Source: Piper betle
Lineage: Eukaryota > Streptophyta > Magnoliopsida > Piperales > Piperaceae
NCBI GenBank assembly: GCA_033002965.1
Contig: JAURVB010001808.1
Location: 62,001-126,000, forward strand
Reading direction: 5' to 3'
Length of the DNA stretch: 64,000 bases
In this document: positions 25,771 to 36,294 of the stretch, in pieces
Layout of the letters: every line of letters begins with the position of its first letter
Position numbering within the stretch: position 1 is the stretch's first letter
The notes under the pieces: generated by a model
The model's database searches: none
The model's input: the letters and a program-made list of their open reading frames with translations, nothing else
Told to the model about the DNA's origin: nothing
Program-made: the position numbers and the translations under genes

Positions 25771-26839
25771 TAATAGTAGACTTGTTCCTTCATATTCACC
25801 ATTCCATGAAGACCCAATTGGCACATCTACACATATGGGCAAGTCATTATGAAATTGCTAACTAATTTCGGCATAGAATTATGCCGAATTAAAATCATGG
25901 TGAGATGTTTGCCTTTGGTACATCCACAATCTCTTGTATATGTTTATGGTTCACAACTTTAGAGTAAAGATTCTTCATTATATTTACTCTCAAACATGAT
26001 AGCATTTGACTAGGGATCAAAATTAATAGTATCAAATTCCTCTCTAACTATGTATTACGTTTGTGGCACATCTGATCCAAAATAATTACTTTGTTTTGAC
26101 TCACTTTAGGTAAATTGTGGCAATATATCCATACATTTCCAGGTTGAAGGATACAATTAAGGGTTTCTAGTTGGATTATAGGGCGGGCATTGCATGTACA
26201 ATCTTCATAAAAACTCGTTTTTCTTCTTTGTTGGTCAGATGTTTATCTAGCGTATATCAATGTGAAACTCATTGATCACTAAATTCAAGAGTTTCTAGTG
26301 AATGCGAAGGATCCTATATTTAGAAGTTGGGACATATTTATGCAATATTGAAGAAAAATCATGTACTGAGAGCTTGTGAACATAATATTTTTCCTCTTAT
26401 ACTCCCACGGCTGTGGATAAAGAATGTGGTAAAGAAGACACAATAGAAGCATAAAATCATACGGTGGATGAAGAAAGTTTGAGAGAAATTGCCCGAGAAA
26501 AAGATGTAGTATTGAGAGAGGAGATTTTGTTTAGAATTAGACGATCATAGGAGAAAAGAGATCAATGGAGAAGTGGTAAAGAAAGTGCACAAGAAGAAAA
26601 TTATCATAGGCATCGGGAAGATGGTAGATAAATATTAATATGTAATTATAATAAGTGGAGTCGTGTAAAAAATGATGAGGGTACTCTATTAATTAAAACT
26701 CTTCAAAATGTCAAGCCATGCATGGCCTATACTAGAGACTCTCATTTTATGAATAGATTTTCAATGAATGTGATAGACTATAATGATTTTATAATTTTAG
26801 AAATAGACTCTAGCTATGAAGGTAGAATCTAATAAACTT
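25771..26839. other. Unassigned stretch
   Basis: No family in the window matches here. 25867-25888 is a perfect 9-bp inverted repeat (TTCGGCATA-GAAT-TATGCCGAA). Around 26460-26640 the + strand encodes a charged, Arg/Glu-rich stretch with a few stops (…DEESLREIARE…), which could be a decayed gene fragment. I do not recognise it. Confidence 0.3.
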
Positions 26840-26845
26840 GAGCAA

Positions 26846-27025
26846 AAAGAAATTGTATTGAATTGCAAGAATGTTTATATACAGGACAAGAAATCAATTT
26901 TAAAACAAAAATAACATGTTTGTGAGAAGTAAGATAATAATGTCAAATGCTAGCTATCTGATAAGATTTCATCTTTCAATCTAAGTCATCAATCATAAGC
27001 TTTTGAATTCCTTTATAATACTCCA
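26846..27025 (-). repeat. Copia-1 3' LTR
   Basis: About 180 bp, similar along its length to 36118-36294 and bounded on the right by the polypurine tract at 27026-27040. Limits are approximate because the outer end is degraded. Confidence 0.7.
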
Positions 27026-27400
27026 TTATCCCCCTCTCAAGTTAATCTTGCGAACAAACTTGACAAAAAGATCATATGAAAGAGGCTTTGAAAAAATGTT
27101 AGCCAATTGTTCCTTAGAAGGTATAAATTCAATTTGATTCAATTTACGTATCACCCTTTCACGAACATAATAGAAATCCAACTCAATATGCTTTGATCTT
27201 GCAAGTAAAACTAGGCTAATAGTCATGTGCAATGCACTCAAATTATGAAAGTAGAGAGTAGGTTTGGTTGCCAATTGAATATTTAGTTCCTTAAGAAAAA
27301 ATCTAGCCACGCTACTTTAGCAGCATTGGTTGCAAGTGCTTGATATTCAACTTCTATACTCAAGTGAGAGTCAGTTTGTTGCTTCTTTGAATTTCATGAT
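27026..27400 (-). pseudogene. Copia-1 RNase H C-terminal remnant
   Basis: The minus-strand peptide contains ARSKHIELDFYYVRERV and EQLANIFSKPLSYDLF, matching the conserved Copia RNase H tail (KHIE-D-HFVRE ... Q-ADI-TK-L). It ends just inside the polypurine tract, as expected for the 3' end of Copia pol. Upstream sequence to about 27900 continues the domain with stops. Confidence 0.8.
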
Positions 27401-28430
27401 ATAGCATTTGTGTTGATGAATGTAAAAAACCTTGTCATTGATAGGATAGTCTACCCAATCCGAATCATTATCACTATAAGTCATGAGTTTGAAATCTGGA
27501 AGAGCAGTGAGACTATGACCAAACTTGAGAGTGCTCTTAACTTAGTGTAGAATTCATTTCACTGGACTATAGTAAAACTTTATAGGTGAGTGCACGAATT
27601 GGGAAGCATAGTTATCTACAAAGGTTAAATATGGACAAGTGAGTGTGTGGTTTACATCGAGCCAACAAGAGCACGAACAAGGTGACACTATGAAAAGGTT
27701 CTAATGCAACAAAAGCAACAATTTGAATTGGGAGAGGAGTAGACTAAGGCTTGCAATTAAGAATATTAGCTTTTTGCTGAATCTTTTCAATATATCTCTT
27801 TTGTGTCAAAAGTAGTCCAACATCACTAACCTTGATTTCAACTTCAAGAAAATAATGTAAATCTCCCAAAAATTTTATAGCATATTCAACCTTGAGTAGA
27901 TCCAGAAACTATGAAACCCTGATAGAAGATGAACCTATGACCAACATGTTATCGACAAAGAGAAAAAGAATAGCAATATCCTTTGAAGTAGGTTGAACAA
28001 ATAATGATGAATCTACAAGGCTAGACAGAAATCCGAGGGAAAGAACAAAAGTGCTAAATCGATCAGACCATGTCTTCGATGCTTGTTCCAAACCATATAA
28101 AGCCTTGTGTAAACAATTGACATAATCAGGGAATTCCTATTAAGTGAATCCAAGTGACTGATTTATATACACACTTTCTTGTAATTTTTCATGCAAGAAG
28201 GGATTCTTTACACCAAGTTGATGTGTTTTTCAATGAGAAGAGATAGCCTCTTTGAATTGAGCAAAACCATTTGCCACCAGCCTAGCTTTTAGCCTCTCCA
28301 CTATACCATCTTCTTTGTATTTCACTTTATATACCCACTTTGTTCCAATCACATGCATACCTAAGTGCCTTAGTACAAGAGTCCAAGTGGAATTATCTGC
28401 AAGAACTTGTAACTCTTCCATATCAACCAA
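27400..28430 (-). pseudogene. Copia-1 reverse transcriptase remnant, active site altered
   Basis: The minus-strand frames carry the start of Copia reverse transcriptase (EELQVLADNSTWTLV and IGTKWVYKVKYKEDG...KARLVANGF, 28230-28430) and the catalytic region at 27909-28091 (SLVDSSLFVQ...ILFLFVDNMLVIG). The invariant YVDD motif of Copia reverse transcriptases reads FVDN here, so the second catalytic aspartate is lost. Frames are broken between and after these segments. This is a non-functional copy. Confidence 0.85.
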
Positions 28431-28985
28431 CTATCCACCATGTTGCAAAGATTCCTTCATAGAGGTTTTTGTTCAATACATTAACAATTTCAATATAAAG
28501 AGCATACTTAGGATTAGGCTTTACAATCCAGGACTTTGCCCTCGTTTGCATAGTGTGACCAATGTTGAATGATGGAGGAACACTAGGTTCAGAGCCAACA
28601 TTTGTAGCATATGTATCATCACCATCCATGAAATTATTGAGAGGGTCAATATCAAATTGTTCAGCCTCCCCAAAACTTTGAGAACAATTTGCCTCAACCA
28701 TAGTTTATGGATTTTGATTCATAGAGAACAATTTGCCTCAAACCATAGTTTATGGATTTTGATTCATAGCTCCAATAATTTCATGATCAACCACAACATC
28801 AACAGCAAAACTAGAAGATTAAAATTGATGTATAGCCTATGGTAAATAATCGATAGACAATACTAACAATTGAGAAAGGTCAACTGAATCGTTAAGTTGA
28901 ATAGATTTCTTATTAAGGAAAGGAAGTCTTGTAAAATAGAGCATGAAAGTCACCAATTTGGCCTGAAAATTGAACTGAATCTTGA
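28431..28985 (-). pseudogene. Copia-1 linker between integrase and reverse transcriptase
   Basis: A minus-strand frame at 28423-28701 with HTMQTRAKSWIVKPNPKY, the usual MxTRSKxGI..PN.KY phrase that precedes Copia reverse transcriptase. The stretch to 28985 continues the integrase C-terminal region in broken frames, and C2 begins at 28986. A small direct duplication, ACAATTTGCCTCAA...CATAGTTTATGGATTTTGATTC, lies at about 28683-28770. Confidence 0.7.
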
Positions 28986-31900
28986 TGTTATAATTGAGAA
29001 AGTCATTCGTTGGACTACCAGCATTCATACTTTATGGAACCAGATCTAAACACTCAAAGAGTCTTAAGACGGTAACCTTACAGGTTTACATATATAATAC
29101 ATATTGATCATACTACCGAAGGAAGACTCTTACACTAAAGGCTCTTAATATGAGCACTCCAACCCACAAGAGTGGAAACACCTCCTGCAACTAAGGGGAT
29201 GACTTTGATATGCAATGATCACTCTAAGCTACACGAACTCAACACCCCCAATACAGCTAAGTGGCTAAATTTTTTGAAAATGTGGATGTGTGATCTGGTT
29301 CTTTTACTTAGTTCTAACCTTGAGCTCGATGACTTATTCCTATATGATGTTGTTTTTGTGGTAAAGTAAACACTGGGTCATGGTTACCTATTCCACATAC
29401 CCCACAAACATAAATTAAATACACATGGCATCATCATGTTCTAGAGCTTCATACCCTAATGTTCGATCTACACATAGACCCTTCAAGCAGTGAAAACCAT
29501 AAACTTCTCCAATCCACATTTCTCTTGCACACACATAGCTGCAACCAAATATATTTTGTGTACTTTGATTGCTCTTCTTCATGTTCCATGACTTTGAGGC
29601 TTGCACACCCTACAGACAATTGTTAGCCATTGGTCCAAAGTTAATACCATGCACGGCATTAATCATAATAATAATAACAAATGAAGACACGAAAGCCACA
29701 CGACACATATCCAACATACCAACATAGGACTTAGGGCACCCGATCACAATGAGTACATCACATAATCCTTAGTTTCCAACACATAAGTTCCATATTTCCA
29801 AGAAATACATCATCAATACAATACAAGAGACTACATAATACAAAACATAGAATATAGAGCTATCCCTGGCCATGAACCTCTCGATCCATCCCCAAGTTGG
29901 CCCCAGACATGGGTAATCATTTACATAGATATAGGAAATCTATCAGTAATCAAATAAGTTTCATTATTGGGCCAAAAATAAATGCTGATAAAATAATATT
30001 GCTAAATGGGTATCTTAAAACCCACAGGAATTCAAGAAACTTTTATAATATTATCACAAGGCAGTAAGCATAGGTCAACATGGTTGAGCATCATAAAAAT
30101 GCCATAGAAATTCAACGACTTCTTATTTACATACATGCAAACTTATGCTCTTACATCGTCCATATATCGCCCATTGGAGTATTCAGGTGGCTCACAACAA
30201 TATTAGATTAGTGCCACAATTTTTGAAACTACATTGCATTTGTAATACCTTACTTCCATTGTACTACTTTGTGGTATAAAAGAGTACTAGTATAATCCAT
30301 ACATCTTCATACCACACACTCTCATATTTGTGAAAACTGTAAAATTTGTATACTTATATAGTAGGTTTAGGTAAAAGGCTTATATCATAAGTTTTCTAGA
30401 TCTTCAGTTTGGAAAAAGAGATCTCACCCTTGTAGTTTTATTAAACTGTACAAAAACTCAGCTAAAAGAATCGACATGGGAGGTGTTAGATTAGTCTCAC
30501 ATTTAATACCTACTGTAGTAAGATCTTATTTATAACTGAGAATGGACTATAGATATTCAACTTGGTTAACCTACTTATGTTCATTATGTTGCACTTTGGG
30601 TTAGGTCATTACATGAGGAATCAGATAACATGCCACCGATGCAGTTTTACATCTAAAAGTCAATTAGAACCTCACTCATGGAACCAAGTAGAGAATAAGC
30701 TGAAGAGTCTTACACACCTGGATGAGGTAAGCACCTCATCTTAATTTGCTGAGCTCACTCTCTTTATCCTAGCAAAGAGATAAAATCTGAATCAATATCT
30801 AATCACATCAGCACACAAAATGAGGCAACGCTTCAACACATCACAACCCACAAAGACTTACTTAACTTACTTATCTTTCTTAATGAAGTATTGAGCCACA
30901 TTATGTAACCTTAATTAGGGTTTGGTGTTATAAGTACACTTAGTGAAAAATCTCATACTTAGGTTTTCATCAAATAGACTTAACCAGATAATTTTTCAAA
31001 TAAGCCATACGGTGCTGAAATGGGATGAAATTTGAACCAATGGGCCGTGAAACTCTAAAGGGTTTCATATAAAAATTACCAAGTGTTGGCCTATGGACCA
31101 ACATAATAAATAAGGCTCACTAAAGTCAGGCTAAGGAGTTGGGAACAGTGTTCTTAAGCCACACATCAATTTTCCTTAGTCTTGTTTATGGGATTGGAAC
31201 TCCAAATGTGCCTAGGTAAAAGGGTGTTAGCAAACACTGTCAGCTTTATCCCAGTAAAATATCAGGTTCCAATACCTATTAATTGGGGTTGGGGGATTTG
31301 GGAAATATAGGCATTGGCCAAAGCATTTTTAAAGCTCGCAGGACCTAAGTAGTTAGAAAATTCTTACCAAATTATCTATACAACCAAAGGCACTAAAATT
31401 TTACAGAGATGCTAGTGGGACACAACCTAAGGTGTGGGTAAAATTTTATAAAATTTACCTCTCACGCTAGGCTCTAATAATGTTGCAATCAAAGCTTGAG
31501 AATTCAAGCTAGTTAACCACCTAAATGAATTTTACTTAAGCCAAAATTTTACATGTTGACAATAGGCAATTATTCAATCCTCATGTAATTTTATAGACTT
31601 TATAAAAATCTTTTAAGGGCTTAATTAAGAGTAGAAACTCAGAACATAACAAGGCACACTAGAAGCATACCAAACAGATACAACAATTTATCAAAATTTA
31701 AGTTTGTTCAAGCCTTTACTAAGGTCATTTTAACTTGATATTTTAGAGAAACATAGCCAAAACCTAATAAAAGAAACATGAAAAATATGGCATGAGAAGG
31801 ATGCCTAAAACAGAAGAACAAAATTGGGGAAAATGGCATGTAGACTACTAAAAGCAGTAAAACAGCCATCTTTCCTCAATTTTGGCTCTATACATGCTGA

Positions 31901-32984
31901 AAAAAGAGAAACATGACTCATGAACATTATATATCTGCCTCTTCTGAACAAGATTCAAGTGATAGAATGCAAAAATATAATGCAGAGCAAGAGTTATAAA
32001 AGATCTACCAAGATAGTGCAAACAGACAGCCATTGCATACTTAAAAATACATAACTATTTATTGAAGTATGAAAAAGTTGTCAAACTACCACCCAAATGC
32101 TCCTAACATACACAGACAAATGCAAAAAATATCAGAAAAAGTTCATGTAGCAACCAACCAAGCAACAACAAGAAAAATCACACAAGCAGTAAGGAAGGAA
32201 GAAACTTACCTCCAATGCACTACAAGGAGGTCTCTTGGGGCCTCCTACCCTAAGACCTACAACCCTACGCCCTAGACTAGGCTTGGAGAGGGTGAGGAAA
32301 GCAAGGAGAAGCTAAGGAAAGAAGGAGAGAAGGCTGAGAGGCAAGGGAGAGTTGGAGCAAAGCAAAGGAAAGGGTAAAAAGTGGGAAAAAGTCGGTGGGG
32401 GGGGGGTGTTAATAGAAAAGAGAAAACATGCCGGTGCAAGGGCATTGGCCACTATAAAACTGAACCTCAGAAGCATGGGTTAATAACGCAAGCGGTAAGA
32501 CTTAACCGAGGCATGGGCTAGGTGCAAGGGTGAAATACTGGTGCCATTGTGCTAGCCGTGAAACACTAATTCAACCTTTTTTCCAACACAAGGGCGGTGG
32601 GAGGGCATCTTTCCACTAGAACCAGATCATGTGCACTTAGGGTTTGCACCTTAAGGCTGCTAGGGTGACCTCAAAGACTGGGTCACAGGATCCCGTATGG
32701 GCTAGTATTGGTCAAAATGGGCTTCTAAACACAATACAAGCAATCACGTGAGAAACAAAATCCTAAACCTAGCTAAACTTGACTAAAAAATATTTAAATA
32801 AGAGCTAAGATGGTGTAGTGTCCAATTGAATGGCACTAAGCATCGAGAGAGGCTAGGATCGTAGTTTGCACATACCATACCATACATATATACATGCGAC
32901 AAAAGGGGCCGGCAAGCAACTCAATCTGGGTCATGATCAAACCAAAACTTAAAGCATCAGGGGAAAAACCTGGGTTTTACAACA
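28986..32984 (-). mobile_element. Family C solo LTR (C2) inserted in Copia-1 integrase
   Basis: Runs from TGTTATAATTGAG to TTTTACAACA and is flanked by identical TCTTGA (28980-28985 and 32985-32990). The Copia-1 integrase motif FGSR resumes across the insertion, so the site is a clean insertion. It has neither primer site nor polypurine tract, so it is a solo LTR of about 3.9 kb, nearly 4 kb with D2 included. Aligns with C1 along its length. Contains a G-run (32399-32407) and the cutting site of D2. No coding potential seen. Alternative: the LTR proper could end three bases earlier at TTTTACA, as in C3. Confidence 0.8.
30484..30613 (+). mobile_element. TRIM-like solo LTR (D2) in C2
   Basis: 130 bp from TGTTAGATTAGTCTCAC to GGTCATTACA, aligning with the D1 LTRs through TAAGATCTTAT..ATAA, GATATTCAACTTGGTTAACC and the GG.T.GGTCATTACA end. 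Flanked by GGAGG and TGAGG (4/5). At the same point C1 (about 1743) is uninterrupted. Confidence 0.7.
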
Positions 32985-33857
32985 TCTTGAACCAAAAATC
33001 CTGAATGTGGAATAAAAATGGCCATGCTTATACATCATTTCGAAAGGACTTTTATATTTTGGAAGAGCCCTTGATGGAAGTCGATTTAAAATATGCACTT
33101 CATTGCTGAAGCTTTCAGCCCAATATTTAGGAGAAACACCACTATTAAATAGTTGAGTCATCCCTAGCTCGATAACAGATCTGTGTCGGCGCTCAACAAT
33201 CCCTAGCTGTTAAAGTGGACGAGGGCAATTCAATTGATGTAATACTCCCTGATCCTGCAAATATGTATGTAGCCTAGTAATTATAAACTCACTACCATTA
33301 TCAGAATTAAACACTTTCACAGATTGGCGAATCTATCTCGGTAAAAATTTATCAAAAGTAGCAATGCAATCATAAAATTCTGATTTGGTTTGTAATGGAA
33401 AAAATCAACATAAATGAGAAAAATCACCAATAATAAGGGCATAATATCTGAAACCTTTAACATAAACTACAAGAGCATGTCCCCACAGATCACTGTGGAC
33501 TCTTTCCAGTCAATGACGAGTTTTGTGAGATGATTTAGTGAATGGTACCTTATGGGATCTATCCACCTGACAGCTACTACGAACAAAATTATTCGTGCTC
33601 TTGTAATTCACATGAATAAGTCCATCCTTTTGCAGCCTACCTAACACTTGTGATGAGCAGTGTCCAAGTCTCTTGTGCCACACTTCTTCCCTAGCAACCA
33701 CTTGTCTATTTGAAAACAAGGCAGCTTCCTTGATTTGCTCTAAAACATACAGGCCACCTTGTCTTGAACCACAAGTAATTACCCTTCCTGCTGACCTGCT
33801 CACAACAATAAAACCTTTTGATGTAAATTTAAATATGCAATCATGAACTTTTGTCAA
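32985..33857 (-). pseudogene. Copia-1 integrase remnant
   Basis: In element order: the GAG-pre-integrase HHCC-type finger (VWHKRLGHCSSQVL...SSCQVDRSHKVPF, 33510-33857, with the first of the paired cysteines replaced by serine), the catalytic core in broken frames at 33180-33510 (SDNGSEF and a VERRHR-like stretch, carrying the second Asp and the Glu of the DDE triad), and the post-core motif AESFSNEVHILNRLPSRAL (32949-33161). Several stops interrupt it and C2 cuts it after FGSR. Confidence 0.85.
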
Positions 33858-33986
33858 CTGGCTGATGGATAATAATTTTTTTCATGACTAGAACATGCAT
33901 TACATTACTCACAACTATAGGTCCAGATTTTGTATCGATGTGAAAATTTCCCATATGAGTAATAGGGAGAGAAGATCCATTACCTA

Positions 33987-34500
33987 TCATGATAATAACA
34001 AGGCTAAAATAATCTTGCATTGAGTAAAAATACCTGGATCACCAGACATATGTGGTGTGGCTCCAGAGTCAGGTATCCAATCTTGAAAGTTGCATGTAGT
34101 CATCAGCATAGCAGCTAAGGCTGTCTGCAAATCAGGCACCTGAAACTTCTCATTGTAACGTTTCCACCACCTAGCAGTTGTACGTCTTTTCTGGAAGCAC
34201 ACTTGACATATAATTTGTTCCAAAATAGCTTTAGATGCAGCCTTAGAATCCGTTGAAGATGGAACTTGTAAAGGAACAGCATGTTGCATTTCAACATTTC
34301 CTGGAGTGATAGATTGTTTGTTTACTGCTTGTGTGGGATAAAAGCCTCGGCTTTGTGAAGAGAAAACTGGATTTTGACCATAAACATGATGATTCTGATT
34401 TGAATTCTTTTGCCATTGGTTTTGACGTTGATTCTGATTTTATAACCAGATCTATTATAGCCTCGTCCTCGTTCTCTATGTGATCCATGAAATTCAGGAG
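33987..34500 (-). pseudogene. Copia-1 protease and gag C-terminal remnant
   Basis: DWIPDSGATPHMSGD (about 34040-34090, minus) is the Copia aspartic protease active-site motif (WIxDSGATxHM), with the catalytic Asp intact. Upstream, CQVCFQKRRTTARWWKRYNEKFQ-like sequence corresponds to the gag CCHC zinc knuckle, but its histidine and last cysteine are lost. Frames overlap and shift between 34115 and 34528. Confidence 0.8.
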
Positions 34501-34512
34501 GGTGCATAAGTT

Positions 34513-35055
34513 TGTAATATCCCAACAAATTATCTCACTTCTAATATCTCTTGGGATAAGATCTTATACATAAGAAGGGATGTGCTTATAGATCTTCAAA
34601 TTGGTTAACCGCTTTTAAAGATACAACTTAGGCCCATAAATTTGCACTTGGGCTGGATCATTACAACCCGGGGCCATATCAGATAGGGAGCTCTCTAAGG
34701 AAGAGTAAGTTTAAGAAAATAAATCCTTGGACAAAATTTCTTCAAGAAAGATTGGAAGAAGCTCATGAAGCTTAAGAAAGGAATTTAAAAAATGAAATTT
34801 CTTAAAAAGGTGGGTAGAATATAGAAGGATAGGATGGAAGAAGTTCATAAAGCTTAAGAAAAGAATTTAAAAAACGAAATTTTTTAAAAAGGTGGGTAGA
34901 ATATAATATTCAAAGAAGTAGTCCAAACTTTGATATTTATTTCGGTAAGATCCAATATATAATTGGAGATGTATTTATATATCTTCAACTTAGTCAATCA
35001 ATTTTAAAAAAAAAGACTTAGGCCCATCAATTTACACTTAGACCAAACCTTTGCA
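34513..35055 (+). mobile_element. TRIM-like element (D1) inserted in Copia-1 gag
   Basis: A 543-bp element with two short LTRs, 34513-34665 (TGTAATATCCC...GATCATTACA) and about 34903-35055, which share ...TCTTCAA.TT.GT.AA.C..TTTTAAA and AGGCCCAT.AATTT.CACTT. After the left LTR comes CCATATCAGAT, close to the initiator-Met primer site. Before the right LTR is an AAAAAGGTGGGTAGA purine tract. The 240-bp interior is non-coding and is largely a tandem duplication of about 80 bp (34749-34903). Flanks AAGTT and AACTG match only 3/5. The layout fits a terminal-repeat retrotransposon in miniature. Confidence 0.75.
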
Positions 35056-35830
35056 AACTGATGCTATTCTTGAATTAGTAGACACATTGGGGACAAAATT
35101 ATTGTGGCTAACAAAAGCCATGGTTGAACTACTGGCCTGTATAAACCTTGATTCGAAACTTGGAGGTTTCGCCACCATACTGCTTTATTTGCAGGGATTA
35201 CAGATAATTGAAGTGGTGAACATAGCATATCCAGATCCCAAACCATTTAGACACCAAAAGATGATCAGCTAAAGGTTGATCAATAGCATTCATTTCATCG
35301 CAAATTTGTTTGAAAGCAGCCAGCTAATCAAACAATGATGAGTATGAAGATCTATGAATTGTCTGCAACTTTTCTTGGAGCTCAGCTCTCGATCCTCCCC
35401 AGACAATTTAATTGATTCATATAATGCTCTCCAAATATCAGTCGAGGTTTCCAAACGCAGTACACAACCAATTACTTCTTTGCTAAAGGTACGGGTTATC
35501 CAACCTTTCAACAAACGATCAAATTTTTTCCATGCTTCATATAAAGGATTGGGAACAGCAGCGAAAGAACCATTAGACAACGAAATTGACTTTGTTTTGG
35601 AGGAGGTATACTTCCATCCAAAAATCAGGTAAAAACATGAGATTCTACCAAGTTTAACACCTCCATTTCCCAAAAGAAAAAATTCGTAGAATCAAGCTTT
35701 GTAGATACACAGTTTGATAGATTGAAACTAGTCGGATGTGGATCGATAACCACATTCTCGGAATTTCAATCAATATCCTCCAATCTAGCATTTGGAGAAG
35801 CCATGACTGATATATATCTTCTTCTTCAAC
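35056..35830 (-). pseudogene. Copia-1 gag remnant
   Basis: The minus-strand frame 35290-35673 contains NPLYEAWKKFDRLLKGWI and TFSKEVIGCVLRLETSTDIW, the conserved UBN2/Retrotran_gag pattern of plant Copia elements (NP-Y-W...D-LL-WI...S-TS-xxW). It continues in other frames to 35056, where D1 interrupts it. The start of gag would be near 35800 (minus), where GGCTTCTCC follows a methionine codon. Confidence 0.75.
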
Positions 35831-36117
35831 GCAATCAACAGTTGAGAATAGAAATCAACCACAACAAGCAATCGAACAGCAAACACTACTGTAGATGATC
35901 AAACAACACACCAAATGCAGATTTTTCACAACCAGACAGAAATCCCAATCAATATAGGATTGATCAAAGAGTACCTCAATCAATAGGTCTCGATGACGAC
36001 CGCAAAACCACAAGCGCAGATCGACTGGACAAGGACTCCGTCGCTTAGATTCCGGCGAAACAGTAGCCACGGTAACTTAAAGGTCGAAGACAGCTCTGGC
36101 CTTCATAGTTCTGAAAC
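35831..36117 (-). other. Copia-1 leader and primer-binding site
   Basis: Untranslated leader between the 5' LTR and gag. The primer site is degenerate (GTTCTGAAACCAT on the + strand versus GCTCTGATACCAT). Confidence 0.5.
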
Positions 36118-36294
36118 CATAAGTAATTGTGATGAATTATAAGAATGTTTATATGCCGAGAAGAAACTGATTGTAAAACAAGAAAACATGTTCTAAGCTA
36201 ATAAATATTTAAATGCTAGCCGTCAGATAAGATTTCAACGTTCAATCTAAGCCATCAATTATCAGCTTTTTAATTCTTTTGTAATACTCTAACA
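36118..36294 (-). repeat. Copia-1 5' LTR
   Basis: About 177 bp. In element sense it starts TGTTAGAGTATTAC, a common start of plant Copia LTRs, and is homologous to 26846-27025. The primer site lies immediately to its left. Confidence 0.7.

Larger units (their letters stand above)
26840..36294 (-). mobile_element. Ty1/Copia retrotransposon (Copia-1), decayed, carrying C2 and D1
   Basis: Full-order Copia element on the minus strand. Short LTRs lie at about 36118-36294 (5') and 26846-27025 (3'). They share the phrases AAGAATGTTTATAT, GCTAGC..TC.GATAAGATTTCA and TTCAATCTAAG.CATCAAT. The 5' LTR begins TGTTAGAGTATTAC in element sense. A degenerate primer site (GTTCTGAAACCAT, 36106-36118) adjoins the 5' LTR, and a polypurine tract (TTATCCCCCTCTCAA on the + strand, 27026-27040) adjoins the 3' LTR. 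Between them, in Copia order, are gag, protease, integrase, reverse transcriptase and RNase H, all broken by stops or frameshifts. C2 interrupts integrase and D1 interrupts gag. Not autonomous. Confidence 0.85.
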
